DNA from: Neurospora intermedia
Taxonomy: Eukaryota; Ascomycota; Sordariomycetes; Sordariales; Sordariaceae
Direction: 5' to 3'
Length of the DNA: 64,000 bases
NCBI GenBank assembly: GCA_037102815.1
Contig: BTPP01000007.1
Span: forward strand, 372,001 to 436,000
The translations under genes were made by a program, and so were the position numbers. The notes beneath the pieces are model-generated. The model had not been told where the DNA came from. It saw only the letters and a program-made list of their open reading frames with translations, and searched no databases. Shown one piece after another: positions 34,801-45,066 of the stretch. Positions within the stretch are counted from its first letter, which is position 1, and every line of letters starts with the position of its first letter.

Positions 34801-37097
34801 GAAGGTCTCCAGACCTCGAGCGATGTCGATGCCAGACAGGGTATCTGCCTTGCCCTCAAGGAGCTCATCGCTTCTGCCTCTCCCGAGGCCCTCGAGGATC
34901 ACGAGAAGACGCTCATCTCGGTCGTGCGTACCGCGCTTACCGACCGCGACGAAGATGTCCGAGAAGCCGCCGCTGAGGCCTTCGATTCCTTGCAGCAGAT
35001 TCTCGGCAAGCGTGCTGTCGAAGAGGTTATGCCCTTCCTTCTCACCCTTCTCGCCAATGAGGAGGAGGCTGAGAACGCTCTTGCGGCTCTGCTCACCCTG
35101 CTTACCGAGACTACTCGCTCCAACATGATTCTGCCTAACCTCATTCCCAGCCTCATCAAGCCTCCTATTTCTTCCTTCAACGCCAAGGCGCTGGCTTCGT
35201 TGTCCAAGGTTGCCGGCGCGGCTATGAACCGTCGCCTGCCCAGCATCATCAATTCGCTTATGGATAACATTATCAACTGCACTGACGATACCCTCCGTGA
35301 GGAGCTTGATGAGTCGTTCGACACTGTCATTCTGTCCATCGACGAGTACGACGGTCTCAACATGGTTATGCAGACCTTGCTGCAGCTTCTCAAGCACGAC
35401 GATCACCGCAGAAGAGCGTCTACCGCGTTCCACCTGTCTAAGTTCTTTGCTTCGGCCGATGTGGACTACTCGCGCTACAACCAGGATATCATCCGCTCTC
35501 TCCTGCTCTCGTTCGATGATAGAGACATGGACGTGGTCAAGTCTGCCTGGAGCGCGCTTAGCGAGTTCACCAAGAAGCTTAGGAAGGAAGACATGGAGAA
35601 CTTGGTCATCTCTACTCGCCAGACCCTCCTCCAGGTCGGCGTTGCCGGCGTCAACCTGCGTGGCTTCGAGCTGCCCAAGGGTATCAACGCCATTCTCCCG
35701 ATTTTCCTGCAGGGTCTTATGAACGGCTCGGCAGATCAGAGAGTGGCTTCGGCCCTTGCCATCTCGGACATTGTCGACAGGACCAGCGAGGCCTCGCTCA
35801 AGCCGTTTGTCACGCAGATTACCGGTCCGCTCATTCGTGTCGTTTCCGAACGTTCTACCGAGGTCAAGTCCGCCATTCTGCTTACCCTCAACAACTTGCT
35901 CGAGAAGATGCCTACGGCGCTGAAGCCCTTCTTGCCGCAGCTGCAGCGTACCTTTGCCAAGTCGCTCGCCGACACCTCCAGCGACGTGCTCCGCAGTCGT
36001 GCCGCCAAGGCTCTGGGTACTCTTATCAAGTTTACTCCCCGCGTGGATCCTTTGATTGCCGAGCTGGTGACGGGCTCCAAGACTTCCGACGCCGGCGTCA
36101 AGACGGCCATGCTCAAGGCCCTGTACGAGGTCATCAGCAAGGCCGGCGCCAACATGGGCGAGGGCTCTCGCACCGCTGTCCTCGGTCTTATCGATACCGA
36201 GGCGGACGAGCGCGACGACACCATGACCATCACCTACGCCAAGCTGTTCGGTGCCCTTGTCAAGAACGTCTCGGACGAGGTGGCTGCTCAGCTCCTCAAG
36301 AACAGAGTCCTGACCAGGGACTTTAGCAACTCGAGCGTTTTGGCTTTGAACGCTGTCCTGCTGGAGAGCCCCGAGGCCCTCTTGGAGTCTTCGTTGGTGG
36401 ATGACCTGCCTGAGCTTTTGTGCCAGGGCATGGCAAGCAAGAACGTGAGTCTTTCTTTTTCCTTTTTCCGCAGCAGCCTTTCTCTCCTCCCCTTCCATCT
36501 CCCTCCCTATGCAAACAAGGACTCTCACTAATTCATCTCTAGACCTTCATCACCGAAAACTTTATCCTCGCCACGGGCAAATACCTCCTCTCCCCCGTGC
36601 CCAAATCCTTCGAAGCAACCAAACCCCTCTTCACCACCATTTCCACCCTCCTTCCACCAGGCCAACCGACCGACTCACGCCGTCTTGCCCTCGTCCTTGT
36701 TCGTACTCTGGCGCGCACCAACCCCGACCTCGTCCGCCCCCATTTGGCTCTACTCGCCCCGCCCGTCTTCGCCTCGGTGCGCGACATGGTCATCCCCGTC
36801 AAGTTGGCCGCCGAAGCCGCTTTCGTCCAGCTTTTTGCAGTGGCGGATGAGGAAAGCAAGGTGTTTGAAAAGTACTTGGAATCGCAAGAAGGAAATATGG
36901 CGCCGAATGTCAAGAGGAGCATGCAGGATTACTTTAAGCGCGTGGCACTTCGTTTGGGTGCGCAGGTGCGCGAGCGCAGAGAGGCCGAGGGTGGAACGGG
37001 TGGATTGGGATTGAGCAATGATGAGGCGGAGGATGAGAAGGAGTTGATGAGTGTTGGACGGGTGGATGTTGCGGGCGGGGGGGAGATGTTTGATTAG
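28817..37097 (+). CDS. gcn1: translational activator GCN1
   Basis: Ribosome-bound HEAT-repeat protein needed to activate the eIF2-alpha kinase GCN2 (CPC-3 in Neurospora) on amino-acid starvation. Exons 28817-28976, 29081-36444 and 36543-37097 give 2692 residues, close to yeast Gcn1 (2672). The protein is almost wholly HEAT repeats. The central region resembles the eEF3 HEAT domain (ESAMIALELLSTILGRLFEPY, LDGLDEDQWRSKKGACDLLG). A run of regular repeats follows, ending in the region that in other GCN1 proteins binds the GCN2 RWD domain. The first intron lies after the N-terminal 53 residues (Ala/Ser-rich leader) and the last before a 184-residue C-terminal exon. The coding strand is strongly biased to C-ending codons, which leaves long stop-free antisense frames (over 1000 codons at 33256-36528) that are not genes. 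Confidence 0.96.
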
Positions 37098-38901
37098 TTG
37101 GTGGTGGAAGAAGAAGGAGATGAACTAGAAAAAAAAGCGGAAGGGAAAAAGAGGTGAAGGAGGAAGAAAAGGAAAGCGAAAAGGACGTCGGATGGGTAAA
37201 AAGTGTTTTCTTTATATCTCTCTGCTGTACATTAGATAGAATTGTTGTGAAATAAGCGGTATGAAAAGTAATGTTATGTCTTCTAGCGTATATTTCGGTT
37301 GATGATGCTGGTTGGTTGGATGATCTTATTCAGGAGGCGGTGGGGGATGATGCCCCTGAGTGAAGCGAAATGCGAAATGGCGGACGGTTGTCGGTCTGAT
37401 GATCAGCGTCAAGCATGCAGTTGAATAAAAGAATCGCTAGCTCAAGCTCAGGTAGATATGTACATTACCTTGTGTGCTCTACATTTATCGAACAAATATG
37501 TGATGATTTGGATGTTGTGCTGTTGTGGTTGATTTTATACATGATGTAGCTAGGTAGGTAGGCACCGAGGTAGGCAGGTAGGGTAGGTATAAATGGCGCT
37601 AACGATGACCGAGGCTAAGAAGCCTCTGCCCTCTTCACAACGACTTGAAGCATAAGGTGTATGATACACATCAATCATCAAGCAGACAGACATACGGAAA
37701 GGGTACTGTGATTTCTATCAGAACTACATTACATTGATATTCTATGTTCATAGGTATTCATTCAATCATTAATTTTATTGCTTTTTGATTTACCATCTTA
37801 CTCTCACTGTTTTGTTCCTCCTACCTACCTAGAGATATCCAGCTTGTTTGCTCCTTATTTACACAGGTACATCTACAGTAAACAATCGTTACGATAGGTA
37901 CACAAACTTCCTTCTCTAGAGGTACTATGCAAGTCTCTCTATTTCCGAACTGGTTTGTTCCCTGTACTGTAGTCCTGCCTAGGTACTTATCCTAAGGATT
38001 GTAGAAATTTGCGCATCTCAGGAGCGTTCGTTTGTTCGTTCGTTCGTTGGTTCGTTGGTTGGTTCGTCGAATGTTGACACGAGGAATACCTACACTACAC
38101 CATTGCTAGCATAGCATAGCATAGCATAGATAGCATAGCATAGCATGAGTTTCTATGGAAGTGGCTGACTGACGGGCGACAATTTAACTTGTGACTGGTA
38201 ACTGGTGATAGATAGAAATCAACACCCCCCTTCTCCGCCCCTCCAATGTGCTTACCTACCTATCTATGGTGGTTTTGTAGTCTTTTTCTTTTGTTGCTAC
38301 ACGCTTCGTGTATGGTACGATAAGGCAGTTGACAAAGAACTTTTCTAAATGGTTGTTGGTGTTTTATGGACGATGAGAAATAGGATTTATCAATGGAGTT
38401 CACGAGATGCCCTTCAGTTGACTGAGTGACATCTTACTGGCAATACTTGGGTAATGGGAGTTATCCATCCTACTGCTTTGGTACATGTGATCGTCATGAT
38501 CTTTGGCCGCACCGGGGCTGGCTTTACTAACACCTACCTGCCGTGAGAATCGAGGGGCTGAGATTAGCTGAGATGCGGTTCTCGTGGAATATCATCGCCC
38601 GTGGACCATACATAGGTAGGTAGGCTGTGTATGATTCGTTAGTCGTATGGCACTCTTCGTTCTTTTTTGTCTTCTTTCAGTCTCGGACTGACACCGGCTC
38701 CCGAGGCTAGGCCTTGCCAGCATCTGCGGTTTTCTATGTACCACTGCTCGGCGATTGGCTTTTATTTCTGTCGAGAGAGGTGCTGTTTCTATTGTCGAGC
38801 GCGCGATGACTGCCATAATATCAAAACAATCATAATGAATCATCATGAGACAAATGTGCTGCTGGTCCAGTCGCTTCCAGTTGGTCCCGTGAGGCCGTAT
38901 A
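37098..38901. other. intergenic, gcn1 3' flank
   Basis: Gene-free 1.8 kb. Contains TAGGTAGGTAGG runs (37550-37590), a GTTCGTTCGTTGGTTG array (about 38027-38069) and an AGCAT array (38106-38146). The A/T-rich composition is typical of Neurospora spacer. Confidence 0.55.
38106..38146. repeat. TAGCA pentanucleotide microsatellite
   Basis: About seven AGCAT/TAGCA units with one interruption (AGATAGCAT). A run of GTTC/GTTG tetramers lies about 60 bp to the left (38027-38069). Confidence 0.8.
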
Positions 38902-39140
38902 CCGTAGAAACTCGGTAAACTGGCAAAACGCTAATGCCCAAAAAAGAGGGTTTTGGGGCATAGTACAGGAAGATCTGTAACGTACAAGTCCGATTCGAAC
39001 GCAGGCAGGATAGTGTTGGCCAGTATTGTAGAGCTTTCACTAACTGAGCGGACATATGTATAGACGTATGCTGCTTCCTGTGCTTACTGTCGGGCGCTCA
39101 AAGAGGGATAGCGTTTTGCCAGTTTACCAAGTTTCTACGG
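38902..39140. mobile_element. TIR element (MITE-like, 239 bp) flanked by TA
   Basis: The ends are 32-bp inverted repeats: 38902-38933 begins CCGTAGAAAC and ends AAACGCTA, and the reverse complement of 39109-39140 matches it with a single C/T difference. TA dinucleotides sit directly outside both ends (38900-38901, 39141-39142), the target duplication expected for Tc1/mariner/pogo transposons. There is no room for a transposase, so this is a non-autonomous element. Its interior holds a tRNA-like sequence on the minus strand (listed separately). The near-identical ends suggest fairly recent insertion or little RIP. Family assignment beyond the TA-target class is inference. Confidence 0.8.
38986..39053 (-). 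pseudogene. tRNA-like relic inside the TIR element
   Basis: The minus strand reads GTCCGCTCAGTTAGTGAAAGC (A-box-like), then about 30 nt, then GCGTTCGAATCGG with an intact B-box core GTTCGAATC, ending CGGACTT. The outer GTCCG and CGGAC are complementary, as an acceptor stem would be. The D, anticodon and T stems do not pair properly and no anticodon can be assigned. Best read as a decayed tRNA or tRNA-derived sequence; the Pol III promoter boxes may still function. Confidence 0.5.
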
Positions 39141-39614
39141 TAAGTGACAGGAGTCGCATGCAATCCGCTAACAACAAGTGCTGAGAGATGCTGCGACACT
39201 TGCTAGCGGTGTGCACAACGCTACTGATCTTGCCACATTGGTGGACCGGCAAAATTACCGTCACGCCGACACTTCTGTCAGATTTTAAATGCAAGCGGAA
39301 AGTACGAGGCAATATACGGGCAGAGTGAAGGCACCGGGAGGCGTGGAATGATGTTTGGTGTTTGATGAGTGAATGGCAATTACAAGTCACTGCAGTTCCC
39401 GCTGCTGCTGCTAGAGTCAGTCCAGCGCACGTGACCAACCCCGTGACAGCCCTCACTAACCCTCGCCAATGGCAGGCATCGCTGGGTCCCCACCCGGCGA
39501 AACCCACAAACTGGTGGTGTGAGAAATTCTAAGATTCCGACCTTCCCCCTCAGCCCGTGGAAATTTCAATCCATCGTCAACCAGACCCGACCATCCACGC
39601 AGAAATCCGTCAAG

Positions 39615-40831
39615 ATGTGAGTAGCATCGTCATGCCGTCCCGTTCGTTCGCGAAATGAGAAAAATTGGCTGCCGGGACGAGCATTTTGGCGATTCTGAGG
39701 GAGGAATGAAGCCTTTCCAACAAATGAACACAAACGAGGCTTCCTTTGTCGTTTGCGTCAGAATCGCCAAAACTGGTTGTCCCCGGCAGTGCAGTCCATG
39801 ATGCTCATCACCGCCATCATCCATCATCCATCACCACCACCACCACCACGCTGCGCCATCCAAACCGACAAAAGCGACACCATGACCGCAATTCGGACAG
39901 TTTCCCAAGATGCAGTTGGCTGACTTTTTTCCGCGCCTTTCAGGGTTAACCTGAGGACCCAGAAGCGGCTCGCGTCCTCCGTCTTGGGCGTCGGCCAGCG
40001 CAAGATCTGGCTCGACCCCAATGAGGTCTCCGAGATCAGCAACGCCAACTCTCGCCAGACGATCCGCAAGCTCGTTGCCGATGGCCTCATCATCAAGAAG
40101 CCCGTCACCATGCACTCGCGCTCCCGTGCGCGTGAGCTCAACCTTGCCCGCCGCATTGGCCGTCACCGCGGCTTCGGTAAGCGCAAGGGTACCGCCGATG
40201 CCCGTATGCCCGAGTACGTACAACCCGAACAAAAAATATATTATTACGACCAAGACATTTGGCAAGAGGAGGATCATCAGTATTATCATCATCATCATCA
40301 TCGCATGGGACGGGTTATGGGAGGCTACGCTTGGGCCTGGTGCAGGACATGATTGAGAGATAGAGAGAGAAAGGAGGGTGGCAAATGTCTTGGACCGACA
40401 AACTTTTCCTGGGGAATACCTTTTTGCTGACGGAGGGATTTCCACGATTACAGGCAGGTTCTGTGGATGCGCCGCCAACGGGTCCTTCGTCGTCTGCTCG
40501 TCAAGTACCGTGCTTCCGGCAAGATCGACAAGCACCTCTACCACGAGCTTTACCACCTCGCCAAGGGTAACACCTTCAAGCACAAGCGTGCCCTCGTTGA
40601 GCACGTACGTACACTCACCACAACTCGAGCGGAGGAGCACACTTGGAGGACGGATATTGACGTTTGTTACTGCAGATTCACCGTGCCAAGGCCGAGAAGG
40701 CTCGCGAGAAGGCCATCAAGGAGGAGATGGACGCCAAGCGTGCCCGCACCAAGGCCGCTCGCGAGCGCAAGCTCGAGCGCCAGGCTGCCAAGCGCAACGC
40801 TCTCGCCGGCGAGGAGGAGGAGTCCAAGTAG
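39615..40831 (+). CDS. rpl19: 60S ribosomal protein eL19 (RPL19)
   Basis: Large-subunit ribosomal protein. Four exons: 39615-39616, 39944-40213, 40454-40604 and 40676-40831, encoding 192 residues. The first intron (327 nt) splits the initiator codon AT|G, giving [18 protein letters not shown]. Family signatures: [25 protein letters not shown], the basic MHSRSRARE motif, [34 protein letters not shown] and [22 protein letters not shown], then the long C-terminal basic helix ([25 protein letters not shown]). Residue E where many species have S or T at the second splice junction (MPEQVLWM) follows from the GA|G split codon. Intron 1 contains a long inverted repeat (separate entry). Intron 2 (240 nt) carries an ATC microsatellite. 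Confidence 0.97.
39669..39789 (+). ncRNA. predicted long hairpin in rpl19 intron 1
   Basis: Three nested complementary segments: CTGCCGGGAC (39669-39678) with 39779-39789 (one bulged C); TTTTGGCGATTCTGA (39684-39698) with its exact reverse complement at 39758-39772; and GAAGCCT (39708-39714) with AGGCTTC (39737-39743). Together they fold into a roughly 120-nt stem inside a 327-nt intron. It could be an intronic structured RNA, a splicing-control element or a small fold-back insertion. No C/D or H/ACA boxes are convincingly placed. Confidence 0.55.
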
Positions 40832-43154
40832 ATTACTGGGATGATGACGTGAATGGAAGAAGACGGACATATTGGCGGCCTTGCATTCGGAGTAATCGGT
40901 TGGGCTTCTTTTTCTGGTCGCAATTCTCTCTACATCTCCAAAATCTACGCGTGGAAATCCGCTTCTGGTCGTCCGGTTTTCCCTGGTTGATGGTGCTTTC
41001 ACTCTTCTGTGGGAGGTATTGTTGGTGATACCATACCGGCGATAGCACAGGATGGTGTTGTGGGCGTTTTGCATGTCGTCTGGCACATGGCGACAAGGAA
41101 TGACCAAGATCTAGCTGCGTTTCCGAGCAGAGATATTCATCAGGCTCTTGATCGGCGCACGCCCATGGGACAAGAGGCCGAAAGGGAACGGGATGCAAGG
41201 AGACAATGCGATTACGTCGTTGTTGAGCACAAGCTGCTGTTCTTTTCAGATTGCTTTCACGTACTGCAGTGCGTGCTTGACTCCATTTGTATGATACCAT
41301 TTCCCAGTTCACGCCTTCTCCATGGAACCTTGACTCGTGATGTTAAAGAGCTTGCATGCGGTGATGTAATTTCGTGTGTCTGGGTAGAAGCCCGACGCCA
41401 ACGAACCCCCCCTTCGCAGGAAACATCACTTCCATGATGGATGAATGACATCGTCATTTGAACTTGCAATGTCACGAGAACTGTCTCACCATCGAATGTG
41501 ATCTACCAAGCGAAGGGCATGGGGAGCATGGGTAGCTTAGCTAACCACCACAAAATCGCGCTCAGGATGTCGTGATCCGAGCAAACAGACAGTCAAGCGC
41601 GCACGTAGGCAACTGAAGCTTCGGACAGGAAGCCCACGATAGCAATTAACAGATGTCAAGAGCCATCAACAGTCATTAGATCAGGTCCGTGCACCAGACC
41701 AGACCAGACCAGACCAGCCATCCATCCATCCACCTCGTCGGCTTCTCATCGACTTCACCCACACCTATCTTCCACCAAAACACCCTCAACGCCAACTACC
41801 TTATATCTATCTATATTCGGCAAAGAGGTAAAAAGAATAAACGACCGCCTACAGCGAAATCGTGCATCAACCAAACCCCTTTTCTTTCTTTTTCTCTCTC
41901 GAGAGAAAGAAAGAAGAAAAGTTGGGTCAGAGATTTCCTCAAATTGTCCCCTTTCAGAGTGGTGAGTTTTGTGCCAGGGCATATCAGCGAAATGAATCTG
42001 TCCCCCTAAGAAGATTCCTTTCTTTCGAAAAAAAAATCTTGGAGGAGCAAAAGCGCTGGTGTTCTTAGCGGGCTCATCATACCCAGTTTAGTTGATTGAA
42101 GAAGAAAAAAGAAGAGAAGAAAGAGTTTTGGAAACGAAGAGGGGTTGCAGAGGGTTTTTGAAGCAGTGGATGGGCAACCAGGGAACGGAACGGAGAGCAG
42201 TGCAGTGGGGAGGGGGACGAGGACGAGGACGAGTGCATGGATTGATGGAAAATTGTGGGGGAAACTGAAGGGAAGAGAAAGGTGTGATTGGCTAGAGAGA
42301 ATAGAGTTGGGGCATGCCAGGGTTAGCTGGTTTGCTGTGAACGAGGGAAGGTCGGACTGGATCGGAGGATGAGGGGGGATAGTATGGTAGCTACTTTTGG
42401 TGTGATGAATGATGAAGTTAGTTAGGGTAATATCGTTAAAAAGTGCTGGGCAAGAGTTCGGGGAACCTCCACTGGACGCAAACAAGCCGGGTTTAAAGTT
42501 GTGAGCCTTCGTCATGTTTTTGGTGGGGTAAAGATAGCCGGTCGGTTAGGTTCGGGTGACTCCATATTTCCAACCTCCGTCGACTTGTATACTTTTCGAG
42601 AAATAGAAAGAGAGAGTGTGTGTGAGAGGAAAGGTATGATGCGGAATCACAAAGGTTTTCATAAATAGAGTGTGGTGGTAAATTATACTACAGTAGAAGT
42701 GTAGTACTATCGTCAACGACACAGACAGGTAGCGATAAGTAGATTGACAAGGACAGCATAGCATAGCATCATCGACCATCACCACCATTACCCGGCTAAG
42801 TTGACTAACACCGGAGACTAATTACATAACTCTTTCTTCCCTTGGGAGTCATTTCGAAGAGAAAAAAGAAAATCCAACATCCAAGCGAATCCGTTTTATC
42901 CTCGCGCTCGGGTCTGACAGAGTAATAAGAAGTATCTGTCACTGTGATTGAATGGGATTGGCTGTGCAGTGAAGGGTACCGACAGTAACTTTCCCATCCC
43001 GTCATTTTTCTTGTCGTTGCCGATCCCGTGTGTTGCCTCGTCCCATATCATATCCGTATCTAGCCATCCGCGCTACCTTTAGTAACATTGACTGACCTTT
43101 TCCTTTTCTTATCTACTATTCAGTCAACAACAACATCAACAAAAACAAAAAGTC
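40832..43154. other. intergenic, rpl19 to SHMT
   Basis: 2.3 kb with no recognised gene. It holds the rpl19 3' flank, a CCAGACCAGA tandem (about 41697-41716) and the promoter and leader of the SHMT gene. Open frames on both strands around 41700-42500 are short and of low-complexity composition. Confidence 0.5.
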
Positions 43155-45066
43155 ATGTCGAGCTTCCAGAGCACAGCTGCTGTGCGCGCCTGCGCCCGCC
43201 GAGCGGCTTCTACCACCTCCGCCGCGACTCTGGCCTCGACAACATGCCGCGCCGCCGCTTCCCGGATACAATTGCAGGGACAGAGGAGCGCAGGGCTGGT
43301 ACCCAAGAGCTGGACGAGGTTTTCCTCGTCTTCGATTGCCAATGACAATCAGCAAAAGGTGCGCCGCCTTCTTTACCAGACTGAATGGTTGGTGGTGTTA
43401 GTGGTTGTGATGATGTCGCTAACCCGGTGCGCAGATGCTCGCCTCCCACTTGCAGACGGCCGATCCCGTCATGTACGATATTATCGAAAAGGTGATCTCC
43501 CCGGTGAAGCAATTGTGTCGCACTCACGACTAACAACGTCTTGTTTGGGCCATGTAGGAGAAGCAAAGACAAAAGCAGTTCATCAACCTTATCCCATCCG
43601 AGAACTTCACTTCCCAGGCCGTCCTCGATGCGCTAGGAAGCCCCATGCAGAGTACGTTCGGACAAAGAGAGAGGGAGAGAAGATGAGGAGAACAGAAGCT
43701 GACATTTGGACAAAAGACAAGTACTCTGAAGGATATCCTGGAGCGCGTTATTACGGTGGCAACGAGTTCATCGATGCTTCCGAAAGGTTATGCCAGGACA
43801 GAGCCCTCGAGACCTTTGGCTTGGATCCCAAGGAATGGGGCGTCAACGTGCAAGGTGAGTATCTCGCTCTACAGCTTCTCTTCTCAAAGAATGCGCCAGG
43901 CTAACATGGCCTCTCCAGCGCTCTCCGGTGCTCCTGCGAACCTATACGTCTACTCGGCCCTCATGGACACCCACGACCGCTTGATGGGCCTCGACCTCCC
44001 CCACGGCGGCCATCTTTCGCACGGTTACCAGACTCCCACCAAAAAGATCTCCTTCATCTCCAAGTACTTTGAGACCCTCCCTTACCGTCTCGATGAGAAG
44101 ACGGGCTACATCGACTACAACAAGCTCGAGGAGCTGGCCATCACCTACCGCCCCAAGATCATCGTCGCCGGCGCCTCCGCTTACAGCCGCCTGATCGACT
44201 ACGCCCGTCTCCGCGAGATCTGCGACAAGGTCAACGCCTACCTCATGGCCGACATGGCCCACATCTCCGGTCTCGTGGCCGCCAAGGTCATGCCCGGCCC
44301 CTTCACCCACGCCGACATCGTCACCACCACCAGCCACAAGTCTCTCCGCGGCCCCCGCGGCGCCATGATCTTCTTCCGCCGCGGCGTCCGCCGCACCAAC
44401 AAGAAGGGCGAGGAGGAGCTGTACAACCTCGAGACCCCCATCAACGCCTCCGTCTTCCCCGGCCACCAGGGCGGGCCCCACAACCACACCATCGCCGCCC
44501 TCGCCGTCGCTCTCAAGCAGGCCCAGACGCCCGAGTTCCGCGCCTACCAGAGCCAGGTCCTCGCCAACGCCAAGGCGCTCGCCGCCCGCCTCGGCGAGCC
44601 CAAGGACAAGAACGGTCTGGGCTACACCATTGTCAGCGGCGGCACCGACAACCATCTCGTCCTGATCGACCTCAAGCCGCAGGGCATCGACGGCAGCCGC
44701 GTCGAGCGCGTGCTGGAACTCGTCGGCGTCGCTGCCAACAAGAATACCGTCCCCGGCGACAAGTCGGCGCTGACGCCCGGCGGTCTGCGCATCGGCACGC
44801 CCGCTATGACCACGCGCGGGTTCACGGAGGAGGACTTTGCGCGCGTGGCTGACATAATCGATCGCGCCGTCACCATTGCTGTGCGCATCAACAAGGCGGC
44901 CAAAGAGGATGCGGTAAAGAAGGGCAACGAGAAGGCGGCGAACCGCGTCAAGACTTTCATGGATTACTTGGGGAATGGCGAGACGGACCCGGAGATTGTC
45001 CAGCTCAGGAGCGAGGTGGAGAGTTGGGTGGGCACGTACCCTTGCCCTTGGGACCAGTCGTCTTAG
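43155..45066 (+). CDS. shm1: serine hydroxymethyltransferase, mitochondrial
   Basis: PLP enzyme interconverting serine + THF with glycine + 5,10-methylene-THF. Five exons: 43155-43358, 43435-43491, 43558-43651, 43717-43854 and 43919-45066, 546 residues. The first 50-60 residues are rich in Arg, Ser and Ala without acidic residues ([20 protein letters not shown]), a mitochondrial presequence, so this is the organellar isozyme. Fold type I landmarks: [67 protein letters not shown] and the PLP lysine in [12 protein letters not shown], then [12 protein letters not shown] and [14 protein letters not shown]. The third intron ends in AAG rather than the usual CAG/TAG; no other acceptor keeps frame and sequence. 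A 530-codon antisense frame over the last exon is a codon-bias shadow. Confidence 0.95.

Noticed and set aside
31912-36528. Two very long minus-strand open frames (415 and 1090 codons) opposite gcn1
   Set aside because: They mirror gcn1 codons. Strong preference for C-ending codons removes stops from the antisense frame. They have no domains and no splice logic.
40214-40453. Possible C/D snoRNA in rpl19 intron 2 (ATGATTG ... GCTGACG)
   Set aside because: Box C is poor and the sequence before box D shows no rRNA complement I recognise.
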